Shown one piece after another: positions 42,499 through 50,977 of a stretch of 64,000 nt of DNA. The notes under the pieces are model-generated. The model had not been told where the DNA came from. It worked only from the letters and a program-made list of their open reading frames with translations, and did no database searches. The first letter of the stretch is position 1; every line of letters begins with the position of its first letter. The DNA comes from Acidobacteriota bacterium (lineage in GTDB: Bacteria > Acidobacteriota > Vicinamibacteria > Marinacidobacterales > Marinacidobacteraceae): assembly GCA_022826195.1 (NCBI GenBank), contig JAJDVI010000066.1, forward strand, positions 62,001 to 126,000, read 5' to 3'. Both the position numbers and the translations under genes were made by a program.

Positions 42499-44010
42499 CT
42501 ACGGTTCGTCCACCCGGAGCTCGAGTCCGATCGCGGCGAGTTCGGTGGCCTCCTGGACGACTCCGGCGCGGGTCAGGGGGTGGCGGTCGAGCCAGCCGGG
42601 CGGGAAGGAGAGTTCGAGCCGGCCGTCCTCGGCGGCCGCCTCGATCAGGGGCAGCGGCTCCCGGCTCCGCCGGCGGCAGAGGAGCACCGCGATACGCAGG
42701 ATGGCGGCCAGCCGCCCCGTGGTCACCGCATCCGCCGCCGTCATCTCGTCGAAGCGCCCGTAGCGGAGCTTCTGGCGGTGGGTCTCGATGAGCGCCGCCA
42801 GCAGTTCCTGGTCGTCCCGGGAAAACCCCGGCATTTCCGAATTCCTCACGATGTAGGCGCCGTGGCGGTGGTACCCGCTGAACGAGACCGAGAGGCCCAC
42901 CTCGTGGAGGTCGGCCGCCCAGCGCAGGAAGCGTTCGTGCGACTCGTGCCCGAGCCCCCACGACTCGCGTAGCTGCCGGAGTCCGACCAGCGCGGTGGCC
43001 TTCACCCGCTCGGCCTGTTCGCGGTCCACGCGGTACTGGCTCACGAGGTTCCGGATCGTGGCTTCCCGGACGTCCTCCCGCCGCCGCCGGCCGATCAGGT
43101 CGAAGAGGACCCCTTCGCGGAGCGCCCCGTCGGCGGGTTCGATCCTCCGGACGTCGAGGGCCTTCATGGCCGCCCGGAGGATGGCCACGCCGCCGGGAAA
43201 ATCCCAGGCGCGGTCGGCCGGAAAGCCGGGGATGGCGTCCGGTCCCTCGGCGAGGGCCTCGACGTGGGCGGCGCGGATCATCCGGCTGCGAAGGCCCTTC
43301 AACCCCGGCCGGGTGAGACCGCCGTTCGCCCGCAGAAGTTCTGCGGCGGCCAGCACCGTTCCCGAGGAACCGAAGGCGCTCGACCAGCCGAGCTCCAGGA
43401 ATCTCTCCTCCACCGTCTCGAGTTCGCGGCGGACCTCGGTCTCCGCGGCCGTGAAAGCCTGTTTCGTGATGACGCCGCCCGGAAAGAAACGCCGCGTAAA
43501 GGAAACGCATCCCATGTAGAGGCTGGCGGCGCGCAGCGGCTCGTGGTGCTGCCCGATCACGAGTTCGGTACTTCCGCCGCCGATGTCCACGACCAGCCGG
43601 CGGCCGTCCTCGTCCGGGAGCAGATGGCTGACCCCGAGGTAGATGAGCCGGGCTTCTTCCGCGCCCGAGATGACCTCGACGCGGCGACCGAGCGCCTTGG
43701 CGGCCTTGCCGAGCAGGGCTTTCCGATTCTTCACCTGCCGGAAGGCGTTCGTTCCCACGGCGCGCGCCTGGCCGGGGGGGATGTCCCGGATGCGTTCCCC
43801 GATCCGCGCCAGCGCGGCCTCCGCCCGCTCCCAGGTGGCCGGTTCGATGGCCTTGTCCCGGATCCCGGCGGCAAGGCGCACCGGCTCCTTCACCCGGTCC
43901 ACGACCTCGGTGTTCTCGCCGTGGACCCGGGCCACGGTGAGGTGGAAGCTGCGGGACCCGAGGTCCACCGCGGCGAACAGGCCCATCGGGAGGTTTCGCC
44001 TGGCGGTCAT
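42499..44010 (-). CDS. Ppx/GppA-family exopolyphosphatase or pppGpp phosphatase
   Basis: A 503-residue protein. The N-terminal ASKHA-type phosphatase domain has AAVDLGSRSFHLTVARV, the phosphate-2 motif VVDIGGGSTELVIG, and GTNAFRQVKN; the C-terminal half is an HD-like helical domain (RFLRWAADLHEVGLSVS, RHGAYIVRNSEMPGFSRDDQELLA). These proteins hydrolyse polyphosphate or pppGpp. Its position beside the Pho-type cluster fits a polyphosphate role. It is convergent with the TonB operon and divergent from apaH. Start ATG 44010, or ATG 43986 (GLFAAVDLGS). Confidence 0.9.
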   Translation of the reverse strand: MTARRNLPMGLFAAVDLGSRSFHLTVARVHGENTEVVDRVKEPVRLAAGIRDKAIEPATWERAEAALARIGERIRDIPPGQARAVGTNAFRQVKNRKALLGKAAKALGRRVEVISGAEEARLIYLGVSHLLPDEDGRRLVVDIGGGSTELVIGQHHEPLRAASLYMGCVSFTRRFFPGGVITKQAFTAAETEVRRELETVEERFLELGWSSAFGSSGTVLAAAELLRANGGLTRPGLKGLRSRMIRAAHVEALAEGPDAIPGFPADRAWDFPGGVAILRAAMKALDVRRIEPADGALREGVLFDLIGRRRREDVREATIRNLVSQYRVDREQAERVKATALVGLRQLRESWGLGHESHERFLRWAADLHEVGLSVSFSGYHRHGAYIVRNSEMPGFSRDDQELLAALIETHRQKLRYGRFDEMTAADAVTTGRLAAILRIAVLLCRRRSREPLPLIEAAAEDGRLELSFPPGWLDRHPLTRAGVVQEATELAAIGLELRVDEP

Positions 44011-44116
44011 GCCCGGAGACGGCGGCGGTCCCCGTCCGCGTCGTGCGGACGGACCTCGGGGCGCACGCTGGACCTTCCGGTGTTCATCGATTCAAGGTCC
44101 TTTCCGGGCGCCCCGT

Positions 44117-44122
44117 TAGCAT
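44117..44122 (+). promoter_or_regulatory. -10 hexamer TAGCAT of apaH (leaderless)
   Basis: TAGCAT, 9 nt before GTG 44132; no Shine-Dalgarno in the gap. Confidence 0.55.
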
Positions 44123-44131
44123 CCCCGCGGC

Positions 44132-44959
44132 GTGGCAACCTGGGTCGTCGGCGATGTGCAGGGGTGTTTTAGCACGTTCCAGGCGCTCCTCGACCGCCTG
44201 GAATTCCGGCCGGGACGGGACCGCCTGTGGTTCGTCGGGGACCTCGTAAACCGGGGACCGGACTCGCTGGGCATGCTGCGCTGGGCGTACCGGCGCCGGG
44301 ACTCGCTGGTGTGCGTGCTCGGAAACCACGAGCTGCACCTGCTGGCCCAGCACGAGGGGGTGATTCCGGCCCGCGGTCGCGACACGCTGGAACCGCTGCT
44401 CGCCGCTCCGGACGCCGCCGCGCTGTGCGACTGGGTGGCCGGGCTCCCGTTCGTCCATCGTGAGAACGGGTTCCTCCTGGTGCACGCCGGGGTTCCGTCC
44501 GGGTGGAATCTCCCGCAGATCGAGTCCGGGGGAAGGGCCGCAAACCGGGCGCTGGCGCAGGACCGCGTCCGCTTTCTTCGGGCGCTCTATTCGCTTCGTG
44601 GAGACCGTCCCGGGGACGCCGGAGAACTTCCCGGGAACGGCGCCGGCGAAGCGGTGCGTGCGGCCTCCGTGTTCACCCGGATCCGCATCGTCAACGCGGA
44701 AGGGCGGCCCGCGTTCGACTTCGACGGCGTTCCCGAGACCATCCCCGCGGGTCACCGTCCGTGGTTCGAAGGTCTATCGCTCCCCGAGGACCTGACCGTG
44801 CTCTTCGGCCACTGGGCGGCCCTGGGCCTCATGGTGTCCGACCGGGCGGTCTGCCTCGATTCGGGGTGCGTCTGGAACGGCTGGCTGACCGCGCTCCGCC
44901 TGGAAGACGGCGCCTTCAGGATCCAGCCGGCGGCTGCCGGCGACGGTCAATCGCTGTAA
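44132..44959 (+). CDS. apaH: bis(5'-nucleosyl)-tetraphosphatase, symmetrical
   Basis: Hydrolyses Ap4A to two ADP. The 275-residue protein has the calcineurin-type metal motifs GDVQGC (residues 7-12), GDLVNRGPDSL, GNHELHLL and a late GHWAALGL, which together are specific for ApaH rather than generic PrpE phosphatases. GTG start, leaderless by the TAGCAT spacing. Its 3' end overlaps the convergent secreted-protein gene by 44 nt. It stands alone, not in the E. coli ksgA-apaG-apaH order. Confidence 0.93.
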   Translation: MATWVVGDVQGCFSTFQALLDRLEFRPGRDRLWFVGDLVNRGPDSLGMLRWAYRRRDSLVCVLGNHELHLLAQHEGVIPARGRDTLEPLLAAPDAAALCDWVAGLPFVHRENGFLLVHAGVPSGWNLPQIESGGRAANRALAQDRVRFLRALYSLRGDRPGDAGELPGNGAGEAVRAASVFTRIRIVNAEGRPAFDFDGVPETIPAGHRPWFEGLSLPEDLTVLFGHWAALGLMVSDRAVCLDSGCVWNGWLTALRLEDGAFRIQPAAAGDGQSL

Positions 44960-45470
44960 CACTCCCGTCACATTTGCCGGCGGGCCGGAGGCGGAGCGTC
45001 CGCTCCGGGAACCGCAGGTCGGTGCGCCAACGGAACCAGCGGATACGGTCCTCGAGCTTCAGGTCGAGTCGTTTCTCGCCGATGTAGATGCTCGCGGGGG
45101 TGATGACGATGCCGGCGCGGAATCGTTCGGGGCCACCGTCCTCGCTCTCGGTTCCTTCCACCCATCCCTCCACGACCAACCGCTCCCATTCGGGGTTCGA
45201 ACCGGCCTTTGAGTCGTAGAAGGTGAACTGGCTCACGATCCGGCCCGGCGCCACGGCGCGAACGTCCCCTCCCTCGGTGCGGACCACCACGTCGCGCAGG
45301 CAGGAGGCCACTTCGAACCGCACGGGCACGTAGATGCTGCGGGGCAGGACTTCGGGTTCTTCCTCCGCGGCGCCGGGCGCGGCGAACGCACTCCCGGCAA
45401 GCACGCACGCGGCCAGGCGTGGACCGCGTTTCTGCAGCCGAGGTCTCCGAAGTCCGTATCTCCGATCCAT
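44916..45470 (-). CDS. secreted protein of unknown function
   Basis: A 184-residue protein with a basic N-terminus and signal peptide (GPRLAACVLAGSAFAAPGAAEE). The mature part is strand-rich (RSIYVPVRFEVASCLRDVVVRTEGGDVRAV, DRIRWFRWRTDLRFPERTLRLRPAG) and contains two cysteines that could form a disulfide. I recognise no family. The ATG at 45470 is 6 nt after a TAATTT -10 with a TTGCAA -35 at 17 bp, one of the clearest promoters in the window and AT-rich for this genome. Its 3' end overlaps apaH by 44 nt. Confidence 0.75.
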   Translation of the reverse strand: MDRRYGLRRPRLQKRGPRLAACVLAGSAFAAPGAAEEEPEVLPRSIYVPVRFEVASCLRDVVVRTEGGDVRAVAPGRIVSQFTFYDSKAGSNPEWERLVVEGWVEGTESEDGGPERFRAGIVITPASIYIGEKRLDLKLEDRIRWFRWRTDLRFPERTLRLRPAGKCDGSVTAIDRRRQPPAGS

Positions 45471-45476
45471 GTGAAC

Positions 45477-45505
45477 AAATTATTACATCTCTGTTACGTT
45501 TGCAA
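45477..45505 (-). promoter_or_regulatory. TTGCAA-17-TAATTT promoter of the secreted-protein gene (leaderless)
   Basis: On the reverse strand TTGCAA (45505-45500), a 17-bp spacer and TAATTT (45482-45477), then 6 nt to ATG 45470. The same DNA reads as 11-bp steps CGTAA, TGTAA, GTTCA, so a Pho-type regulator might also bind here. Confidence 0.6.
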
Positions 45506-45568
45506 AACGTAGTCCCGGACACACCTGACCCTGAACCGCGAACGCCGGGGCGCTCCACAGGCTGTTGA

Positions 45569-46438
45569 CTAGCGCCTTTTCTTGACGGTGGTGGTAAACG
45601 CGTTTTCCCCGAACTGGAGCCGGAGCGGCTCCCGGGTCTCGATGTTGTAGCGGTCGCCCGGCATCAGGAAGTAGAAGGTCCCTCCGTTCGGCAGCTCCCG
45701 CGTGTTGTCGTAGATCGCGACGTAGCCCTGGCCGATCACTTCGAAACCGTTCCCGCGGACCACGATCGCGGTGTCCTCGTCGATCCCGATGCCCAGCAAC
45801 TCGGGCCTGGCCGCGACGATCTCCAGGAGGTCGAAATGCCGGTTCCGCACCAGCAGGTGCTGGTCGATCGCCGTTCCCCGGAAGAACGCGAAACCCTCCT
45901 CGTGGTCGCCCATCATGATGGTGTTCCCGCTGGTGTCGCCCCGCGCCAGGTACTCGCCCTGGATGGTCGCCCCCGCCGAGGACCCGCCGATGACGCCGCC
46001 CCGGGCGAGCAGCGCGTGCAGTTCGCGCTCGGTGCGGGTGTCGGCGTAGGCGTCCACGAGCCGCCACTGCCGGCCACCCGGAAACCACACCCCGCGGGCC
46101 TTCGTGATCGGCGCCGCGAACTCCTCGCTCTCGGCCTCTTCCCGGTCCCAGGTGTGGAGGACGGTGATGTTCTTCACCCCGAGGTTGCGGAAACGCCGGG
46201 CGCCGGCGTACCACGCGTCGTAGTCATCCTCGCCGCCGGCGGTGGGAATGATCACGATGGGGGCTTCCGGTCCCCCGGCGAGGCTGATGAAGCGCTCGAG
46301 GATCGCGTCGTCGCGGAGCGCCCCGCCGACGATGACCAGCGAGCCTTTCTCGGGGCCCTGCTGGGCGAACGCCGCGGCGGGAAGCAGGAGCGCGAGCGCG
46401 AGGGCGGGCGGAATCGACTTCGAGATCGGGGAACGCAT
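45569..46438 (-). CDS. secreted cyanophycinase-like peptidase (S51 family)
   Basis: A 289-residue class-I-glutamine-amidotransferase-like peptidase with a signal peptide (ALALALLLPAAAFAQQ). The nucleophile serine lies in GGVIGGSSAGATIQG, the standard cyanophycinase motif, and VKNITVLHTWDREEAES with PGGRQWRL match the rest of the fold. Extracellular forms in heterotrophs degrade cyanophycin (Asp-Arg polymer) to dipeptides; substrate here is not proven. ATG 46438 has a strong Shine-Dalgarno (AAGGAGG) and a GATAAT hexamer 36 nt upstream. Confidence 0.88.
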   Translation of the reverse strand: MRSPISKSIPPALALALLLPAAAFAQQGPEKGSLVIVGGALRDDAILERFISLAGGPEAPIVIIPTAGGEDDYDAWYAGARRFRNLGVKNITVLHTWDREEAESEEFAAPITKARGVWFPGGRQWRLVDAYADTRTERELHALLARGGVIGGSSAGATIQGEYLARGDTSGNTIMMGDHEEGFAFFRGTAIDQHLLVRNRHFDLLEIVAARPELLGIGIDEDTAIVVRGNGFEVIGQGYVAIYDNTRELPNGGTFYFLMPGDRYNIETREPLRLQFGENAFTTTVKKRR

Positions 46439-46473
46439 GCCGTGATCCTCCTTGCGGATCGCTGGAATGGACC

Positions 46474-46479
46474 ATTATC
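46474..46479 (-). promoter_or_regulatory. -10 hexamer GATAAT of the cyanophycinase-like gene
   Basis: GATAAT on the reverse strand followed by a normal leader with the Shine-Dalgarno AAGGAGG: an example of a leadered gene, in contrast to its divergent neighbour selB. Confidence 0.5.
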
Positions 46480-46518
46480 CGGCCTCGCGGCGCTGACGGT
46501 GGGAGCGGTCGGGTTCCC

Positions 46519-46524
46519 TACACT
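46519..46524 (+). promoter_or_regulatory. -10 hexamer TACACT of selB (leaderless)
   Basis: TACACT, 8 nt before ATG 46533; the gap CCCGCGGC has no ribosome-binding site. Confidence 0.6.
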
Positions 46525-46532
46525 CCCGCGGC

Positions 46533-48452
46533 ATGCGAAACGTGGTGGTCGGGACGGCCGGCCACATCGACCACGGGAAGAGTTCGCTGGTGCTGGCGCT
46601 GACCGGCACCGACCCGGACCGGCTGAAGGAAGAGAAGGCCCGCGGCATCACCGTGGACCTCGGCTTCGCGCACCTCGAGCACGAGGGCGTGAACTACGGC
46701 TTCGTGGACGTTCCCGGCCACGAGCGGTTCGTGCGCAACATGCTGGCCGGCGCCTCGGGTTTCGACGTGGTGCTGCTGGTGGTGGCCGCGGACGAGTCGG
46801 TGATGCCCCAGACCCGCGAACACATCGAGATCTGCCGCCTGCTCGGCGTCCGGTCGGCCGTGGTGGCGCTGACCCGGATCGACCTGGTGGAGGATCCGGA
46901 GTTCATCGAGATCGCCGCCCTCGAGGTGCGCGAGCTGCTTGCCGGCTCGGCGATGTCGGATGCGCCCCTGGTTCCGGTTTCGTCGAAGACCGGGGCGGGG
47001 CTCGACGAACTTCGCGGCGCGCTGGCGGCGGCGGCCGGCGCCGCCGGGGCCCGCGACGCCTCGGGCCCCTTCCGGCTGCCGGTGGACCGCGCCTTCACCA
47101 TGCGCGGTTTCGGCTCGGTGGTCACCGGGACGCTGGTGTCGGGCAGCGTCGCGGCCGGAAGCGAGGTCGAAGTCCTTCCCGAGGCCGTGCGCGCCCGGGT
47201 CCGGGGGCTCCAGGTCCACGGAACCTCCGTCGAGTCGGCGCACGCCGGGCAGCGGGCCGCCCTGAACCTGGCGGCGGGCGGACGCCTCCAGGTCGATCGC
47301 GGGTCCGTGGTCGCCTCGCCCGGAGAGCTCGGGGCGACCCGGATGCTCGATGCCCGGCTCGAGGTGCTCGCGTGGGCGTCGGGGCCGGTCCAGGACGAGG
47401 ACCGCGTCCACCTGCACGTGGGGACCGCCACCTCCCTCGCCCGGGTGCGGCTCCTCGGGGGCGCCCGGGTGTTGGCTCCCGGAGACTCCGGACTGGTGCA
47501 GCTGCGCCTCGAGACGCCGCTGGCCGCCGTCCGGGGGGATCGCTTCATCATCCGAAGGTATTCGCCGGTGATCACCATCGGCGGCGGCCGGATCCTGGAC
47601 GCGTTGCCGCCGAAGCGCTCTCCGAGGAGCCGGCCAGCGCACGACCGGGTGGCGGCGCTCGACCGGGCGACCGACGCCCAGGCCGCCGCCGCCTTCATCG
47701 GGGACGCCGGCATCCGCGGCCTCGGCGAGCGGATGCTGCGCCGCCGGCTGGGGATCCGGGCGCCGGATGCGGAACGGCTGGTTGCCGAGCTCGCCGGGCG
47801 CGGAGCAATCGAGGCGCTCGGCGAGGGCGCGCGCTCCGGCGGGAGCGGGCGGGTCTTCCTGTCGGCGGCGAACGTTCGAGCCCTCAGGGACCGCGTGCTC
47901 GCCCGGCTTGCCGCCTGGGAGTCGGACCACCGGCTGCGCGCGGGAATGCCGCTCGAGCAGCTCCGGGAACAGACCGGCGTTCCCGGCGTGGTGGCGGACG
48001 GAGCGCTCCGGGGTCTCGCCGAGGAGGGCGCGGTGGAGCTCACCCGGCACACGGTGGGAACGGCGGGTCGGCGGATCGAGCTGACGGACGCGGAGCGGCG
48101 CGCCTCCGACGGCTTCGCGCGCCTGCTGGCCGAGGGGGGATTCACGCCCCCGACCCTCGGTGAGGCGGCGGAACGGCTCGGGGCCTCCAGGGATCTCGTG
48201 GACGACCTGCGGCGCCTGCTCCTGAGCGGGGGCAGGGTGGTGGACGTGAGTCCGGACCTCTACTTCGACGCCGGGCGGATCGCCGAACTGCGGCGCGCGG
48301 TGGCCGAGCGGGCCGCCGTCAACCCGCGCATCGACGTCGCCTGGTTCAAGGAGCGCTTCGGCCTCAGCCGCAAGCACGCGATTCCGCTGCTCGAATGGCT
48401 GGACCGGGAGCGGGTCACGGTTCGGGTGGGGAATCTCAGAAAGATCCTATGA
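46533..48452 (+). CDS. selB: selenocysteine-specific translation elongation factor
   Basis: Delivers selenocysteyl-tRNA(Sec) to UGA codons with a SECIS hairpin. The 639-residue protein starts with the EF-Tu-like GTP motifs [13 protein letters not shown] (residues 7-19), [12 protein letters not shown] and TRID, has the SelB domain-2/3 features ([37 protein letters not shown]) and a C-terminal array of winged-helix domains ending [28 protein letters not shown] that bind SECIS RNA. The start is leaderless. selA, selC and selD are not in the window, but SelB implies selenoproteins in this organism. Confidence 0.95.
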   Translation: MRNVVVGTAGHIDHGKSSLVLALTGTDPDRLKEEKARGITVDLGFAHLEHEGVNYGFVDVPGHERFVRNMLAGASGFDVVLLVVAADESVMPQTREHIEICRLLGVRSAVVALTRIDLVEDPEFIEIAALEVRELLAGSAMSDAPLVPVSSKTGAGLDELRGALAAAAGAAGARDASGPFRLPVDRAFTMRGFGSVVTGTLVSGSVAAGSEVEVLPEAVRARVRGLQVHGTSVESAHAGQRAALNLAAGGRLQVDRGSVVASPGELGATRMLDARLEVLAWASGPVQDEDRVHLHVGTATSLARVRLLGGARVLAPGDSGLVQLRLETPLAAVRGDRFIIRRYSPVITIGGGRILDALPPKRSPRSRPAHDRVAALDRATDAQAAAAFIGDAGIRGLGERMLRRRLGIRAPDAERLVAELAGRGAIEALGEGARSGGSGRVFLSAANVRALRDRVLARLAAWESDHRLRAGMPLEQLREQTGVPGVVADGALRGLAEEGAVELTRHTVGTAGRRIELTDAERRASDGFARLLAEGGFTPPTLGEAAERLGASRDLVDDLRRLLLSGGRVVDVSPDLYFDAGRIAELRRAVAERAAVNPRIDVAWFKERFGLSRKHAIPLLEWLDRERVTVRVGNLRKIL

Positions 48453-48453
48453 T
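48448..48453 (+). promoter_or_regulatory. -10 hexamer TATGAT of the serine hydrolase gene (leaderless)
   Basis: TATGAT overlaps the selB stop codon and ends 7 nt before ATG 48461. It fixes that ATG as start instead of the in-frame codons further upstream. Confidence 0.55.
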
Positions 48454-48460
48454 CGCGGCC

Positions 48461-49855
48461 ATGTCCCGAAAGCCCCTTTTGCGCCGGGTAACGGCCCTCC
48501 TCGTCCCTGCGGTGCTGCTCGCCTGCGGGTCGCCTCCGGCGGATTCCCCCGCGCATTCCGGGCGGGCGGACGGACCGCTCGCCGGTCAGATCCACGAACT
48601 GGCCCAGGACGCCCTCCGCGAACATCCGGCCCCCGGGATCTCGATCGGCGTGCAGCGCGACGGCGAGGTGGTATTCGCGGGCGGTTTCGGCTACGCGGAC
48701 CTCGAGAACGAGGTTCCCGCGACTGCGGACACCGTGTACCGCATCGGGTCCGTCACCAAGCAGTTCACGGCCGCCGCCGCCATGCTGCTGGTCCAGGAAG
48801 GCGAGCTGAATCTGGAGGCCGATCTGCGCAAGTACCTGCCGGACTACGACACCCAGGGTTTCGCGGTGCCGGTCGAGCGGCTGCTGAACCACACCTCGGG
48901 GATCAAGGGCTACACGGAGATGCCGGAGTTCTGGGAGCAGGCGCGCCTCGACCTCGGCCACGAGGCGATGCTGGAGCTGTTCTCCGAGCCGCCCTTCGAG
49001 TTCGAGCCCGGCGACCGCTACCAGTACAACAACTCCGGCTACTACCTGCTCGGAGTCCTCATCGAACGCCTCTCGGGGATGAGCTACACCGAGTTCCTCG
49101 AGGCGCGCTTCTTCGAGCCCCTGGGCCTGGAGCGGACCCACTACCTCAGGAACGGACCCCTCGTTCCGGGCCGCGCCGAAGGGTACGAAGTCGGCGAGGA
49201 CGGCGGTTTCGTGAACGACGAGCCGCTGAGCATGGAACTGCCCTACGCGGCCGGGTCGTTGGGCGCGAGCGTCCTGGATCTCCTCGCCTGGCAGCGGGCG
49301 CTGGCATCGGGACAGGCGGTGAGCCCTGCCGGCTACGAGCGCATGACGGCGCGCGGCAGCCTGGTGAACGAGGACCCGGTCCACTACGGCTACGGCCTCG
49401 GCATCTCGGAGGAGCACGGTCTCGCCAAGATTTCCCACGGTGGGGGAATCAACGGGTTTCGCGCCGAACTCGCACTCTATCCCGAGGAGGACCTTGGCAT
49501 CGCGGTCCTCATCAACTCCGGCTCCGGGCGGCCCGGGCTGCTCGAGAACCGGATCGCCCGGGCGGTTCTGGGCATGGAGCAGCCCGAGGTCGTGGAGGTC
49601 GCGGTGCCCGAGCCGGAACTGCGCCGGTGCGCGGGGACCTACAACCCCGGCCGCGGGCCGGTCACCCTGCGCTTCGAGGACGGCGCGCTGTTCGGGTTCG
49701 GGGAGCGGCTCGTGCCGGTGGGCGGCGGGGTCTTCCATCCGGACGGCGACCCCTTCACCCGGATCGTCTGCGAGCCCGGGTCGGAGGACGCCGCACCCGC
49801 GCTGACCCTCACGTCCGGCGGGGTGACCACCCGCTACCCCCGGGTTTCCGGCTGA
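48461..49855 (+). CDS. beta-lactamase-family serine hydrolase, lipoprotein
   Basis: A 464-residue lipoprotein (lipobox LLAC, Cys 22) of the class-C-like serine hydrolase family. The catalytic SVTK is at residues 97-100, YNN at 189-191, and an HGGG motif further on replaces the KTG of class C enzymes. A small C-terminal lipocalin-like part follows (CAGTYNPGRGPVTLRFEDGAL). Such proteins act as esterases or D-amino-acid peptidases rather than antibiotic-resistance enzymes. It starts 9 bp after selB but has its own TATGAT promoter. Confidence 0.88.
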   Translation: MSRKPLLRRVTALLVPAVLLACGSPPADSPAHSGRADGPLAGQIHELAQDALREHPAPGISIGVQRDGEVVFAGGFGYADLENEVPATADTVYRIGSVTKQFTAAAAMLLVQEGELNLEADLRKYLPDYDTQGFAVPVERLLNHTSGIKGYTEMPEFWEQARLDLGHEAMLELFSEPPFEFEPGDRYQYNNSGYYLLGVLIERLSGMSYTEFLEARFFEPLGLERTHYLRNGPLVPGRAEGYEVGEDGGFVNDEPLSMELPYAAGSLGASVLDLLAWQRALASGQAVSPAGYERMTARGSLVNEDPVHYGYGLGISEEHGLAKISHGGGINGFRAELALYPEEDLGIAVLINSGSGRPGLLENRIARAVLGMEQPEVVEVAVPEPELRRCAGTYNPGRGPVTLRFEDGALFGFGERLVPVGGGVFHPDGDPFTRIVCEPGSEDAAPALTLTSGGVTTRYPRVSG

Positions 49856-49881
49856 ACCGGGTGCGCCGGCCCTTCCGGACT

Positions 49882-49887
49882 TAGACT
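49882..49887 (+). promoter_or_regulatory. -10 hexamer TAGACT of the SRPBCC gene (leaderless)
   Basis: TAGACT, 9 nt before ATG 49897, no Shine-Dalgarno between. Confidence 0.55.
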
Positions 49888-49896
49888 CCCCGGCCC

Positions 49897-50346
49897 ATGC
49901 CGAGCGTAGAAGCCGGGACGACGATCGCGGCGTCTCCCGAACGCGTCTTCGAGATCGCGACCGATCTCGCGAGCCTGCCGGAAACGATGTCCGGCATCGA
50001 CTCGGTCGAGGTCCTGAGCGATGGTTCCTTCGGGAACGGGACGCGCTGGCGCGAGACGCGCACGCTCTACGGCAAGCAGGCGACCGAGGAGATGTGGGTC
50101 ACCGGTTTCGACCCACCGCGCTCGTACGTGGTCGAGGCCGAATCGCACGGGGCGCACTACCGGACCGAGATCACCTTCGTTCCGGAGGGAGACCGCACCC
50201 GGGTCACCTTCGTGTTCGGAGCCCGGCCGCTGAGCCTGTTCGCCCGGCTGTTCTCGGTTTTCAGCGGGCTGATGCTGAAGAGCGTGAGGAAGGCACTCGA
50301 GCAGGACCTTGAAGATCTGAAGCGAACGGCGGAGTCGGCCGGCTGA
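49897..50346 (+). CDS. SRPBCC-family protein (START-like fold)
   Basis: A 149-residue protein with the helix-grip pattern of polyketide-cyclase/SRPBCC proteins: N-terminal TTIAASPERVFEIATDLASLPETM, a strand series (RWRETRTLYGKQATEEMWV, HYRTEITFVPEGDRTRVTFVFG) and a long C-terminal helix (KSVRKALEQDLEDLKRTAE). These bind hydrophobic small molecules; the ligand is not identifiable. It is a single-gene unit with a leaderless-type promoter. Confidence 0.85.
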   Translation: MPSVEAGTTIAASPERVFEIATDLASLPETMSGIDSVEVLSDGSFGNGTRWRETRTLYGKQATEEMWVTGFDPPRSYVVEAESHGAHYRTEITFVPEGDRTRVTFVFGARPLSLFARLFSVFSGLMLKSVRKALEQDLEDLKRTAESAG

Positions 50347-50389
50347 GCTGGTTGCCCAAGCCCGCGGTCATGGCAGCGCATCCGCGCCC

Positions 50390-50977
50390 GTGAACTCCGC
50401 CCGCTCGACCCCGTCGGCTCCGGCGGCCGCCCGGGACTGGCCCCCCGGCCTCCCGCTCGAGACCGAGCGGCTCATCGTCCGGCCGTTCCGGGAATCGGAC
50501 TTCGCCGACGTCCACGAGTACGCGAGCGATCCCGAAGTGACCCGGCACCTCCGCTGGGGGCCGAGCGCGGCGCCGGAGACCCTCGCCTTCCTCCGGCAGG
50601 CCATCGCCGGGGTCCGGACGGCCGGCGCCTCGCAGTTCCATCTCGGGGTTGTCGAGCGGAAGAGCGCCCGGGTGCGCGGCGGCCTCAGCCTGCTGGAGCG
50701 GGCGCCCGGCCTCGTGGAGATCGGCTACTGCTTCGCCCGTCCGGTATGGGGGCTCGGGTACGCCACCGAGGCGGTTCGCAGCGCCGCCCGGTTCGCCGGG
50801 GTCCGTTTCCCGGGGGCCGACCTGTTCGGTCTGGTGACACCCGGCAACCCCGCCTCGGAGCGGGTGCTCCTGCGCGCCGGGTTCACGCCGGCCCTGGACG
50901 CTTCCCCCTACGCCGCCTGGATGACCGGGGTGTGTTCCACGGCCCGCGTCTTCCGCCAGCGCTGCCGGCCGGCTTGA
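50390..50977 (+). CDS. RimJ/RimL-type GNAT acetyltransferase
   Basis: A 195-residue GNAT protein: LETERLIVRPFRESDFADVHEYASDPEVTRHL is the typical RimJ/RimL start, and YCFARPVWGLGYATEAVRSAARFA is the acetyl-CoA-binding part. Some members acetylate N-termini of ribosomal proteins, others small molecules. GTG 50390 follows the SRPBCC gene by 43 bp; no clear promoter hexamer is seen. radC starts within its stop codon (TTGA). Confidence 0.85.
   Translation: MNSARSTPSAPAAARDWPPGLPLETERLIVRPFRESDFADVHEYASDPEVTRHLRWGPSAAPETLAFLRQAIAGVRTAGASQFHLGVVERKSARVRGGLSLLERAPGLVEIGYCFARPVWGLGYATEAVRSAARFAGVRFPGADLFGLVTPGNPASERVLLRAGFTPALDASPYAAWMTGVCSTARVFRQRCRPA

Noticed and set aside
48395..48460. N-terminal extension of the serine hydrolase into selB
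   Set aside because: The extension has no signal-peptide character, whereas ATG 48461 starts a good lipoprotein signal 7 nt after TATGAT.
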